Source of the DNA: Ziziphus jujuba
Taxonomy: Eukaryota > Streptophyta > Magnoliopsida > Rosales > Rhamnaceae
Direction of reading: 5' to 3'
Length of the DNA: 64,000 nucleotides
Assembly: GCF_031755915.1 (NCBI RefSeq)
Contig: NC_083381.1
Span: 1,748,501-1,812,500, forward strand
Shown here: positions 49,901 through 62,044 of the stretch, in pieces
How positions within the stretch are numbered: position 1 is the first letter of the stretch
Layout: every line of letters begins with the position of its first letter
Notes under the pieces: model-generated
The model's database searches: none
Told to the model about the DNA's origin: nothing
Seen by the model: the letters and a program-made list of their open reading frames with translations, nothing else
Translations under genes and position numbers: made by a program

Positions 49901-50960
49901 TTCCCGGGAAGTATCGGCTGAATTTCACCTCCTCATAACTCACAAACCACTTCGGATTTAAACAATTGGAGACCATATTTGAACTCAGAGGACCCAAAAT
50001 AGGGGGAAAAGGGTGGCAATTTGGACTGGACTGGCTGGAAAAGGCGAGAATCACCGGAAAAACTCAACCCGTGCTGCTGAGTTCATCGGCCTGATCTGGG
50101 CGCGTCCAGTGGCTTTTGGCCGAGAAATTTGCAGGGTGGCATCGCCGGGGACTGGGCTCCCTCCCTGGCCGGCGCGTGTGGCCGTCCTGTGGCTGGAATA
50201 TGAGAAATGGCAAGGGCCCGAGAGGAGGAAACGGAAAGAAAAAGAAAGAAGAAGAAAGAAGAAGGAGAAGAAAGGCTCGGGGTGGCTGGGTGTTTTTCCC
50301 ACATGGGGGAAGGAAAAAAAAAAAAGAAAAAGAAAGAAAAAGAAAATAAAAGAAATAATTAAATAATTAAATAATATTATTGTATAAAATAATATGGTAT
50401 TTAACCATAGTTGACATGTGGCATCTCCTCATTGTGACACATGGCATCTTTTATTAAGTCACACGTGGCACACTGTTCGCATATTTAAAAATAATATTAA
50501 AATAATACTATATTTGAAAAACTCTACAGATCCATAACTTTCAAACCACATGTCCAAATTGGATGTACTACTAGTCTATAAACTCGTATCGACGAGTACT
50601 TCACAACCATGCATGAGTTAAAGCTCAACTTTGCATGAACAAAAAGTCAACTCCAGCACCCCTTGGACAATTTGGACCTCAACTTGTTTTGCTCATAACT
50701 TTCAAGCCATAGCTCCGTTTTCGACGTGCTACTAGTCTATGAACTTGTGACAACGTGTACTTTTTAATGGTACCTCGGTCAATGTGAGATTCCATCAGGA
50801 GTAAAAAGTCAACATTTGACCCTTTCTCGGTCAACGACGGTTAAACCCAGTCAACCCTGGTCAAATTTGAAAAATTTCCAATATACTTCGGGACGGGGTG
50901 TTACATATTAGATTTGGATGAATAAGTTTTTAAAAGGATAATAAATGTTAACCAATATGA
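46930..50960. repeat. Duplicated segment, copy 2, split by LTR copy G
   Basis: 46930-47581 and 50906-50960 together reproduce the segment at 41636-42300 in the same orientation. A third, more diverged copy of its middle appears at about 52290-52435 (GGAGTGCTCTTGCTAATAAT, TTTTATTTAATTTC). A chain of copies about 5 kb apart suggests decayed tandem duplication at this locus. Confidence 0.75.
47582..50905 (-). mobile_element. LTR copy G (probable solo LTR)
   Basis: A 3,324-bp unit TGTCAGGATCCATCTAAAA...GGGACGGGGTGTTACA. Flanks share TATT (47578-47581 and 50906-50909), or ATATT if the terminal A is counted on the right. The insertion point falls inside duplicated segment copy 2, and the interrupted text rejoins in register with 42240-42300. 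Internal cassette at 48723-48994. The frames at 49752-50366 are GC- or purine-rich LTR sequence, not genes. Confidence 0.8.
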
Positions 50961-51560
50961 ACCAATAAGATAATGCTACATTATTTAGTAACAACAATTT
51001 TATAAATACCAAAATGTTCTTTAAATTTATTTATAATTTTTTTTAATACATTTGAAATTTTATCTTGTACACATGATTAAGTTATAAAATGCCATGCGTA
51101 TCGTTAATTATATATTATATTAAAAATTACCAAATCATCCAAAAGACATTTTCACACTTTTAACGCCTTCCACCTTATTTTATTTTTTCTTTGTCTAGAT
51201 CCTTCTGTTTCTTCTTGTTAAGGTTTGCATCGTATATCTCATCTGTGATAGATCCATCTAGATCCCTAGACGCTCATATGTGTAGGATAGAACAATTTGG
51301 ATAACTCCCATTTGTTCATTTTCTCTGCCGATTTGGATTTACACCTATTCGTTTATGCATAACTTTGATTGAAAACCTTTTGTGTTCACTGCATCTTATA
51401 TAATGGATGCCTCGGTGATGCCCATTTTATTTTATTTCCTATTTCTTCCCTTTGACTCTTCTCTTTTTATCTATGCCCTTAAAATATAAACAGAAACATC
51501 AGTTTGCTCTCTCAACTAAATTAATTTGATTATTCTTTTTTGTTCTTTTCTATTGCATAA

Positions 51561-51591
<31 letters not shown>

Positions 51592-53430
51592 TAAGAAAAG
51601 CACAAGATTGAAAAGAACTTGCTGGAGCATATAGCGGATAGATGGATGCCGCAGTGTGCACAATAGCCATTGGATAGAAGGAAATTAAAGAACGGATGCA
51701 AAACTTGAACTGAATGTCATTAGTCTTCTAATCTGATCTACAATTGCTTTTAAAACAAAATAATCTGACCTTAATATTACATGTGGAATTACATGAGTGG
51801 CTATGTATACCAAGTCAGTTGGAACATAATGTGTATAAAAAAAATTTCTCTCAAATAACATGTGTTAAAATATTATTAATTAACATATTCATAACCAAAA
51901 TATAAAAAAGTGAACCTTGATAAGTGAATTAAAAAAAATAAATCAACTAAAAATTGTTATATTTTATCAAACAATTTTGTGGAAACTTTATAAATCCTCT
52001 ATAAAGTGGCATTTATACTTTGGATAGACGTATATCTTGTATCCCAAAATCCTATCTTAGTCTTTGCTCCACTAATAAAATTAAGCCATATCATCATATA
52101 AACTTAAGGTTAACTAGTTAACCTTAGACGGAACAAAAAGCACGTTGAAGACAACCAAAAAAAAAAAAAAAAAGACATTGCACAGTTCAAACTCATTGCA
52201 TATCTTTGATTTGATCGCATTTCACAAATTTTGCATAGTCAAAAACAACTATGTAAACTATGTAATATTGTTTACAATCTTTAAAAAAAAACCTAGAACC
52301 GAATCGTTTTGTTAAAAAAAAATTATTAGTTCTTCATTTTGATTAATTATTAAAATATTTTTATGTTATGCTGAGAAAATTGGAGTGCTCTTGCTAATAA
52401 TATTTTATTTAATTTCCGTAGCATTCCAAAAGTTTTAAATTTTCTATTTCTTAAATTCCAAGAAAAATTTTGGTGTTCATATGTGTAATTTTGAAATTTT
52501 TACTAGTCTCTTTGTAAAAAGGGTGGGTAAACTTCTTGAATTTTCATTTCTTTTGAAAAAAAAAAAATCTACAAGTTTGGATTTTCATTTCCTATTTTTG
52601 TTTGAGAAATATTTGTTGCATTAATTTTTCTTGGGTAAAATTTTTAATTTTGGTACGAAATTATTTTTCTAGTTAACTAAGTTACCTTTTATTAAACAAT
52701 TTTTGAGAATTTATTAAAACTTGGTGCATGATTAATTGTATTTTGTTTTTAGCAAAAGTGAAAATTTGTTTTTATTTAATTTTTGGTCTTGGGAAATTGA
52801 TTTGTCCTTTTGGACAGAAATTATGTTTATTTATAAGGTCAATTTTTACCTTTCTCATTAAAAATTGAGAATTTACCATTATTACACTCAACTCCTTGGC
52901 TTACATGACCCCGAGTGGTGTTAAAAAAAACCAATCAAACCAACCAAATTAGTCCAATTCAATTTAATTGGATTGGTTAATAGACTTTTATTTAGATTGA
53001 TTCAGTTGAAATTTTTGAAAAATCGATTTATTTCGGTTGGGTTTGATTTTTTAGCATTAAAATTTTGATCGAAACGGAACTGAATCAATACAGTTATAAT
53101 ACATATCACCATATTAATATAATTATATGGCATTCTATGTTGGTGGGTTCCCCACTTTATTGTAGATCACACATAACATACAATAGAATCAGATCTAATC
53201 TATGTTAGGGTATTATTCAAAGAGAACATAAATAAATATAAAAATCTATGATAGGGAAACAAATACCAAAAATACATTCACCAAAAAAAAAAATTACCAA
53301 AAATACAATTACTCAATCCTCACCATTTCCTTTGAAAGCTTCCAAAAATACGATTTCTTCCCACCCTTGCTTTTGTGTCTGCCATTTGTTGTTCTTCCTT
53401 AATTTCCCATCTGCCATACACCATTCGTCA
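50961..53430. other. AT-rich intergenic DNA
   Basis: No gene recognised. It includes a (TA)n run at 51573-51592 and the third diverged copy of the duplicated segment (about 52290-52435). 52900-53100 is a loose palindromic-feeling stretch rich in ATTGGTT/AACCAAT words without a defined element. Confidence 0.45.
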
Positions 53431-54020
53431 TAGGTCTGCTATAACACACCAACTCAATAGAACACTTCGAAATTTCATTTGTGATCAAGTTTCATTGGAA
53501 TTGATTGGGGCTGATTGAGCACGTCCCAAAATTGTCTTTTTGGCTCATCTAGAGCTTCATTTTGATCAAGGCATTATTATGAAAAGTACGTCACCACAAG
53601 TCCATAAACTAGGGTCCTTCCAAATGATGAGTTATGATCGATGAGTTACAATTAGAAGAAGGTTTGATTTGGACTGACTAAATGGAGCCTAAGGTTAACT
53701 TTTTATTTGATCAAGGTTCGATGTTGACTAGCATACTACTGCATAGTGCTGGTTAATATGAGTTAGCAGACTATTAATATGGCCCTGTAAAGTTTTTATA
53801 ATTTTTTTACTAGTGTTGGTCTTAGGATAGTTATAACAACCTGAATTGAGAAAACACTCCGAATTTAAATCTTGAGATTGACCAATTGGTCCCATAGTTG
53901 ACTTTTTGCTACGAGAGGAAATTTGCTTTGACCGAAGCATCATGGTGAAGTATGCATCAATTCAAGTTCATAAACTAATAGCATGCCAAAATCAAAGCTG
54001 AGATTGGGATGTATTTTTTT
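53431..54020 (+). mobile_element. Two eroded LTR pieces of the TGTAACACCCCG family
   Basis: 53440-53790 and 53832-54015 both follow the first few hundred bases of the LTR. They contain GTTGACTTTTTG-like words, TCATAAACTAATAGCATGCC-like words (consensus TCATAGACTAGTAGCACGTC) and a decayed TAACAACCTGAATTGAGAAA start in the second piece. Both break off without an end. Confidence 0.5.
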
Positions 54021-57000
54021 ATTAGATGTCTAACAAATACTGTATTTTTTTTTTTACAATAATTTTTAATATTTATAAACTGTTTTATTATTATTGTATT
54101 CTAATTATTGTATTTTTTATATTATTTAATTATACCGACATTTTTGTCAATATCGATATTTTCATCGATATTTCCACAAAATCATACCTTCGATATTTTC
54201 ATCGATACTGATATTTTCAACGCTGACAAGACCAAAGTGCAATTGTGGACATAGATTAAGGATCAATAGCTGAGCAAATAACCAAAAAAGTCATAAATAA
54301 TAATTGGAGGGGTGGAAATGGGTTGAGCGAGCCAAGTTTTAAATCCTCAAGGGATATTGTTACCAAAGGTCCCTAAATTGTTTTACTAATGGCACTTAAG
54401 TTCTTCAATTTTTTTCTTTTAACAAATTAGTCACTAAATTTGCTAATTTATAATATCCTTAGTCTCTAATTAATTTTTCATCCCAAATTTTGTATCACGG
54501 GGGATCAAAGTTAAACTTTTATATGGTTTAAAGACCACATATATAATAAATATGGATATAATGCATGCAATCTGATCATGATCTAGAGCTAAAAAGATTT
54601 GGAAGAAGGTTGAATTTTATGTCTAGCTTAAACCAAAATGCACTAGATCATTTGCAAATTTATATTTTTTGGGCACATCATCATCTCTCAAAATTTTACA
54701 TGGAAGGATTTTTGTTATCTTTGGGGCGTTATGGAACAGAAGGAATTTTTGTGTGCACGATGGTGATACTAAAATAAATGAAATAACTATTTGGATGCTG
54801 TGGCCAGACTACATGTGGAGTACAAAGAAGCTTTGAAACGAGCAGTAAAAACAAGTAACTACTAAGGTTGAGAAGTGAAAAGCACGTTTGTAAGTATATT
54901 TCAAAATAAACGTAGATGAAGCCAAGTTCCAAGGTATTGTTTGACCAAAACTGGGTTTGGGACGGGTGATAGTGTTGATGCGAAAAATCAACAATTACAG
55001 CTATGCATTCTCCTTTACCATTTATTAACATGTGAACCTGCAAAATAGAAAAAACTATGTTAGAAGGCCATTGGGGCGCCGACTCAAGACCCTCCAACGT
55101 TCAAGTCAGAAAAACCTTTAAATTTTCTATGAAAAGCAGAGGGAAAGGGAGAAAATTCATGCGTGTAAAATATTATTTCTTCGTACCTGGTATGATGGCT
55201 TAGGCCCTTTATATAGGCTTAAATTTAGGTTCAATAGGAAATAAAATAAACAAATAAAAATATTATTTAAGGATAGAAAATATTATAATTAGAATCCTCA
55301 ATCTATTTAGATTTAGATAATCCAAATAGATTGGACTATAGAATGCCAATTATTTTGTTACTGTAGCAGTTTAGACGTACCTTCCTTGCTTATTTGAATA
55401 TTTAGTAGACGTGGCGACATGTTGTGTTAAATCATGTTCGTATTATGTCGTGTCATGTTCATGTGAAATGTAGTTAACCGAAACATGAGTCATTAAGTTT
55501 TCATATGAAAATAGATAAATCCGAACTCATTCATTAAAATATCATATAATTCATCACATGATCTGTTAACCTATTAAGAATATATACAAATTTCAAAATT
55601 TATATTTGACTTAGCTTTCAAATAATAAAATAATATTTTTTCCCAAAAAATCTTGTAAAAAGACTTCCTTGTTTTTAGATTTTTTTAAAATTAAGTTAAA
55701 AAAGAACAAATTAATACATGTTTAACAATAAATTAAATAATTTTAATATTATCAAATTTGTATAATTACAAAAATACTCTCTGTAATAGGTTTTATCGAT
55801 TTATCGTTTATTATCGTGTTTCACACTTAAACACCTAATAATTTATTGGATTTTATTAGGTGACACTAATACGAACTCAATACGATATTGTCAACCCAAA
55901 TTTGTAAAATATCGTGTAGGTTAGTATCGTGTGAGATTTTTCCATACTCAATATTTGGGGAGGGACAAAATATACCTCCATAGCTAGTCCCTCACCCTCT
56001 GAGTGAAGAATTCACCCAGTGGAGTAATTAGTGTAGACTTCCAATTTGAGGATTTGTTTAAGTTAACGAACACTTTCATGCCAATTCCATATTTGTCAAT
56101 TTTTCCATACCTAGTCTGAGAGAACTAATTTGATTAAAAGTCAAATCATAATACTTATTGGACATGTTTGATGGAAGGTGTTGATAATTTGGGAGACATA
56201 ATAAAGAGTAGATAAGATGATGTTTATATTTAAAATATGTCTTGAAAGGCTTTTAAGAGAATTCTGAGTTCTAATTCAAACACATTTTCATAATAATTGA
56301 ATAATTAATGATTTCGAGAGAAATACTTAGGCATATTTGTTTGTAGAATTCCCATTTCAACTCTAATCCACAACTAGTTGGTTTTTTTCTCTTCTTATCC
56401 ACCATTTGTCCATTTCAACTAGCACCTATATAGGTCAAAAGCCAATCAGACATAGATGCACCTATAAACTTTGTACGATTTGTTGTTTTCATTAATCTGA
56501 GACTAGTTTGTAGCTTTCCTTAATTGGAATGGCTTATACAAATTATCCTAGCCCATAGCTTTTCTAGTCCGAGACTAGTTTGTAGCTTTACAATATTACA
56601 ACGACTTATAGCTATCACAGATTTAGTTGAATTAGATAGTGTCCTACTAAGTCGTTTTTTCATGAAAGCTTGGTGTTAGGAATGTACATACAAAATGCAA
56701 ATGTCATGAATGACTATGAGACTGACACCTAATGAATGCTTATACATTAAAAGGAGCCGATATGAAAGGTCTTCACATTCAAAAGTTACTAAGTATAAGG
56801 AATTTTGCTGACTTGACAAGGGTCCTCTTGATCCGAGTTTTATCCTCCTAGGGAATGAGACCCCGACTTGAAACTATTTAGTTAAAACCTCATGAACATT
56901 CATAATATTAGTCCGCAAGTCACTAATATTGAAATAGTCAGATAGCTGTTGTCTCCCTTTCTCCCTTAGCTTCATTTAATTATTTCATCATTTGTTTATT

Positions 57001-57229
57001 CAACTAACTAAGAAGTCGCAGTATGAGTCTTTGAAGCTTTAGAAGAGCATTTAGGCGACTATGAATGAGCTTTATAATAGCTTTTGAGGCATTTGGTAGT
57101 AGCTTTTTTATTTGCTCTTCCAGTTAAGAGTAGCTTCATTGTTGTCAAAGATTGAGAATTTTGTACTAGAATTTGCATATAAATCTTACACAAATATATA
57201 TGAGTTAAGTAATAAATGAAATATGTTAC
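54021..57229. other. Intergenic DNA with small eroded repeats
   Basis: 54350-54480 resembles a common plant MITE type (GGTCCCTAAATTG, GGCACTTAAG). 55380-55950 has GTCGTGTCATGTTC and, inverted, GACACTAATACGAACTC ends typical of another non-coding repeat. A minus-strand frame at 54729-55097 has a Trp/Pro start but no recognised domain. 56000-57200 shows no gene; it may hold the eroded 3' part of the copia element to its right. Confidence 0.35.
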
Positions 57230-58286
57230 AATGCTTTGTCCTAGTATTTTAATGGAATAGAAGCTTTGGCAAGTAAAGTAATTCCCATCTCAACAATGCG
57301 ACAGTGCTTGTGCTCACTATTCCATTCAATTAATGAGTATAAGGATAAGAATATCTTGTACAAATACCAAGATATGTTAATTAGGAAATACATGGTTTAA
57401 ACTCACCACTGTTTTCCATTTGCACTGTTTTGATAAGCCATTCGAATTGCAACTTAACTTGATTTTTGAATAATAGAAAGGCTTTAGAAAGCTTCAAATT
57501 TTGCTTTTAATACAACAATCCATGTGTACCATGAAAAAGGATCCACAAAGCTAATGTAGTATTTAAAGCTTTTAGAGGAAAGATAAGGGAAAGGACCTGA
57601 TAAGTCAATATTAACTAGCTGTAATTGTGTAGTGTAGAAAGTAATTGATAAAGAAAAAGGGAGCTTTTTGCTTTACCCATTGGACATGATGAAAAAAAAA
57701 ATATTGATAATTGATGTACCAAAATTACATTCTCTCATGAAAAACTGAGCAATAGGTAAAAAAGGATGGCCTAATCTCTTATGCCATAATGAAACTAAAT
57801 CACTTTTGAACATTTTATTAACAAAGAAAATACTAAAGAAAATAAAATTTGTTGTAATGTAAAGAGTACAATTATGGATCCTAGGAGTTCACGTGGTGAA
57901 AGTCTCCATGATGTGTGTTGGATAACAAACCAAATTTTATTAGCTTCAAGACAATATAAACCAGCTCTAAGTTTGCCTTCCAAGAGTGTTTCACTTGTTG
58001 CCTAATCCTTAACAAAACAGATAGTTGGATGAAATTCAAAAAATGTATTATTATCATGAGTAAATTTGGATTTTGGGCACATGTAAAATATTATTCAGAT
58101 ATAAGGTTTTATTAGATAACATAGAATAAAAAGAGGAGTTGCCAGTATAAAGGATATTAAAACCCTCTCCATTGACCATGTAAATCTTTTATGGACCATT
58201 GAATTCCTACTTATTTGAAGAAATGGTTGGTTAGAGGTGTTGTGGTTTGTAGCTTTTGAATTTGGATATTAGTTGGGATCAAGCAA
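57230..58286 (-). pseudogene. Ty1/copia pol remnant (protease to integrase)
   Basis: Read leftward from 58286 with several stops and shifts, the order is LLDPN-stop-YPNSKATNH (copia protease site, where W is a stop and the catalytic DSG is NSK), NILYTGNS, LYLNNILHVPKINKNLLSVH, FFEFHPTICFVKDQ, LLEGKLRAGLY (GAG-pre-integrase), RLGHPFLPIAQFF, SFKYYISFVDPFSWYTWIYP (integrase core start), and a decayed NGMEW...AQALSHC...DGNYF near 57300-57230. This is the standard copia order. Reverse transcriptase is not found. The frame joins the gag piece at 61644-62044 once LTR copy F is set aside. Confidence 0.85.
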
Positions 58287-61200
58287 TGTAACACCCCGTC
58301 CCAAAGTACACCGAAAATTTCTCAAATTTGACCAAGGTTGACCGGGTTTGACCGTCGTTGACCAAGAAGGAGTCAAATATTGACTTTTTGCTCCTGATGG
58401 AATCTCACATTGACCAACATACCGTTAAAAAGTACACGTTGTCACGAGTTCATGGACTAGTAGCACATTGAAAAAGGAGCTACGGTTTGAAAGTTATGAG
58501 CAAGTTGAGGTCCAAACTGTCCAAAGGGTGCCGGAGTTGACTTTTTGTTCATGTAAAGTTGAGCTTTGACTCATGCATGGTTGTGAAGTACTCATCGATA
58601 CGAGTCAGTACACTAGCGGCACGTCCGATTTGGACATGTGGTTTGAAAGTTATAGACCTGTAGAGTTTTTCAAATACAGTATTATTTTAATATTATTTTT
58701 AAATATGTAAACAGTGTGCCACGTGTGACTTAATAAAAGGTGCCATGTGTCACAACGGTGAGATGCCACATATCAACCATGATTAAATACCATATCATTT
58801 TATTATTATTTTATACAATAATATTATTTTTTTATTATTTAATTATTTTATTTTCTTTTCTTTTTATTTCTTTTTCCTTTTTCTTTTTTTTCCTTTCCCC
58901 CACATGCGAAAAAAGGCCCACGGGCCCCTTCTTCTTTCTTCTTCTTCTTCCTTCTTCACCTTCTTTCTTCATTTTCTCCTTCCCACCGATATATCTCTGT
59001 CCCTGCTGCACATTTTTCGGCCACACGCATCGGCCACCGGTGAAGCCCAGCCGTCGGCGAGCTTAGGCGCCAAGTTTGGCGGCCAGCCGATCGACGACAC
59101 TCCCAGATCGGCGTTTGAAGCCGGCGACGGTTCATTTTGTTTTTCCGGCGATTCTCGCCGTTTCCGGCCAGCGCAATCCGAATTGCCACCGCTTTCCCCC
59201 TATTTTGGATCTTCTGAGTTCAAATATGGTCTCCAATTGTTTAAATTCGAAGTGGTTCGTGAGTTATGAGGAGGTGAAGTTCGGCCGGTACTTCCCGGGC
59301 AAATTCTGACCACCACCGGCAGAATTGGGGTCAATGGAGGCCGGTAATGCGATCCTCGTTCCACAAGCTTCGATTCGGTATATTACTCATCAATTTTGGT
59401 TAACATTTGTGTTTAACCCCCCCCCCCCCGGTACTAGGTATTATTTACCCGAATAAAATATTAATTTATTTGAGTTGTGTAATATTGTTGTTCTAGGAGC
59501 ACGTGTACGTCGTGGAATTGATCCCATGGAGGATCTTGGATTAATTGCGTGCTCGAGGTGAGTGACCCACCTTCAAAATTATTTTGGGTGATTAATTATA
59601 TATTTTGTGTTAATTGATTATTTAGAAAATATGTTTTATGTGTTGGTGATTTAATAAAATTACTCCCTAAGTTTATATTGTTAATTTATGATAATTTTAA
59701 TGTGTGTTTTGGTGCCAAAAATATATTTGTGAATTTAAAGGAATTGTGGTTTTAATTCCTTTAAATTATGGTTATGTTTTATCATTAGATTTATTGTGCA
59801 TAATTATATGATTTTAATACCTTATGAATTTATGTGATTTAATATTTACTTGGGTATGGATTGATTGTATGGATTTGAAGGAAATTATTTATTTTAAATT
59901 TATTATATATTGATGGAATTTATATGGTTTTCATAGTACTGATTTAAATTGATTTTTGAAAATTTGAGAAAAATATGGATTTAAATTATTATGTTTTAAA
60001 AATATTTATGCTGGAAATATTAATGGCTTGATCTTATGCCATTGGAAAATTTGGATATTCAAATTGATGGATTTGAACTTGATGAATTTATGACGATGAT
60101 TTATAAAGGAATTGTGGAAAATTTACGGGTTTAATTGGACGAAATAAACCCGATGATATTCATGGAAATTTTTAGATTTTGAAAAATATTGATTTATGAT
60201 TTAGAGTTTTAGATGCACTATACATGTACTGGTGTTCCTTATGCATGGGTATGATTAGCGTGCAGGTGGATGTGATGAGTGCGCAGGTAGGTATGAGTAG
60301 CACACAGGTGATTATGAGGTTGTCCTATGGTTGCCATTGGATGAGGGTAGGCTGCCCTTCCATGGTCGGGACGCCTGTTTACAGCGGCGCGGTGGGACGC
60401 CACGTGACCATATGCCGGTTTCTCTCTTTAACCTCCTGTCTGGCGGTACCTCAGGACGCTGGATACTGTTGGCGCCACTGGTATATAGTGGGTGCATCAA
60501 GTGATTTTTAGAACATGGATTTCAAAATAAATAATTGAAATTGTATTTAAATTAACAATATATTTAATGTTGTTTTTATTATTTATTTAAATTTAAAGCT
60601 TTACACAAATTTTATGAAATTGTTATCGTGATTTTATTACCTATTCTCATTAGTGTTTAAAAGTTATTTGTCTTGATTTTATCATTTAAATCGATTGGTA
60701 TTTTAAAATAAATTCTATTATATTTTTATCATTTATTTTATATAGATGTTTAAATTGATTTAAAATATTCCTTTGGTTATTTCCTTGATTTAAACAATAA
60801 ATTTTATAATTTATATATTGGATTTATTTTTGTTCTTACGCCAAATTTCTTTAATATAAGTATTATTTATGATTTTATTTATTGTATCCAATGATGTCTT
60901 ACTCTATATTTCCATTATAAATTTGGATCCTTAAATTCTTGTATTTTATTTGAAATTTAGTTAAATAATTGTTTCCTTGGTTTTCGGGGAGTACAAATAA
61001 CGGGTTTTGCGAAAATGTTTTAAAAGGGAAACTTTTCCAACGGAGTGAATGGTGAGGGTTTTGAGAGAAAATATTATTTTCAATTAATTATTATTTACTT
61101 ACTTATTTATCCTTAATTAATCAAATGTGCTATAATTATTGTTGCTTTATAATTGTACAATAGATAGGGTCACTCACTGAGATGATTAGCATCTCATATT

Positions 61201-61643
61201 TCTAAATTCCGGTCCCCTTGATCCAGGTTGGGAGACGTTGATCGTCCGGGGCAAGCCCGACATCTCAGTTCATTGCCGAAAGTCCAAGATGCATTTCTTT
61301 CCTTTTTCCTCTCCATCTTGTATTGCTTCTTTATCTGACATTGTATTATTTCCACATTTATTTGTATAATGCTCTGTATACTGTATTGGACATTTAGTTA
61401 TTAATTATGCACTGATTTCCTGTTATTCATTTGGAGTGCTGCAAATTTGTGGAATTAAATTGTAGTAAGATGGGAGGAATAAGGTGGTGTTTATAGAAGT
61501 GTGTTTTCAGTGCAGGAAATTTGTGGTAAGTCCAACCCTTAGGGGAGGTTCTGCCGGATTTTCTATTGGAAGGTTCGGTAGGGTTTCCCTGGGATCAGGG
61601 CTTGTCTAGGATTCTGGTGAGGAATTTTGGACGGATCCTGACA
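58287..61643 (+). mobile_element. LTR copy F (probable solo LTR) inside the copia remnant
   Basis: A 3,357-bp unit TGTAACACCCCGTCCC...GGACGGATCCTGACA. Flanks share GCAA (58283-58286 and 61644-61647), or AGCAA if the final A is counted in the right copy. The copia text runs on across the site. Cassette at 60212-60498. A run of C lies at 59418-59430. It has the segments mirrored in A, B, C and G (GTGAGTGACCCACC at 59560; TCCAACCCTTAGGGGAGG near the 3' end). No coding region. Confidence 0.85.
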
Positions 61644-62044
61644 GCAATGTATCAGGTAAACCTGACATAGCATTCACTGGAGAATAAGAGCCACTAGAAT
61701 CAGTGTAGTTGTTTGAATTTTGTTTCAACAAAAAATAGTTTGGTGCTATATGTCCACCTCTACCATAAATATGACAAATCATTGTCCACAACCACCTTCT
61801 CTTTGTTCCACATCTCCTGCCATGTTGAAAGTACCACAAGCACCATAATTGTTTATGGAATGTTGAGGATTTTTTATTACATTGATGAATACTGTTTGGG
61901 AGTAGCATCTTTGTCATGAAAGATATTAATCGTCATAGACTTAATAGTAGTGGAGGCTGCTTGCTGTAAGCAACTTTCATGAGCAAGAAGCATTGAGTTT
62001 CTTGAAGATGCAATGGTTCAATACGTGTTGTGATAGAAACAGCA
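61644..62044 (-). pseudogene. Ty1/copia gag remnant with decayed zinc knuckle
   Basis: On the minus strand the text reads MLLAHESCLQQAAS, then WCLWYFQHGRRCGTKRRW, then CHIYGRGGHIAPNYF and NAMSGLPDTLL. The zinc knuckle (C-x2-C-x4-H-x4-C in UBN2-type copia Gag) has both the second and last Cys replaced by Tyr. Frames shift at least once. The right side is cut by LTR copy H, the left side by copy F, beyond which the protease part follows at 58286. Confidence 0.8.

Noticed and set aside
50013..50366. Lys/Arg-rich frame in copy G, and the similar frames at 58835-59026 and 62601-62936
   Set aside because: Purine-rich LTR segments; the similarity reflects shared LTR ancestry, not a conserved protein.
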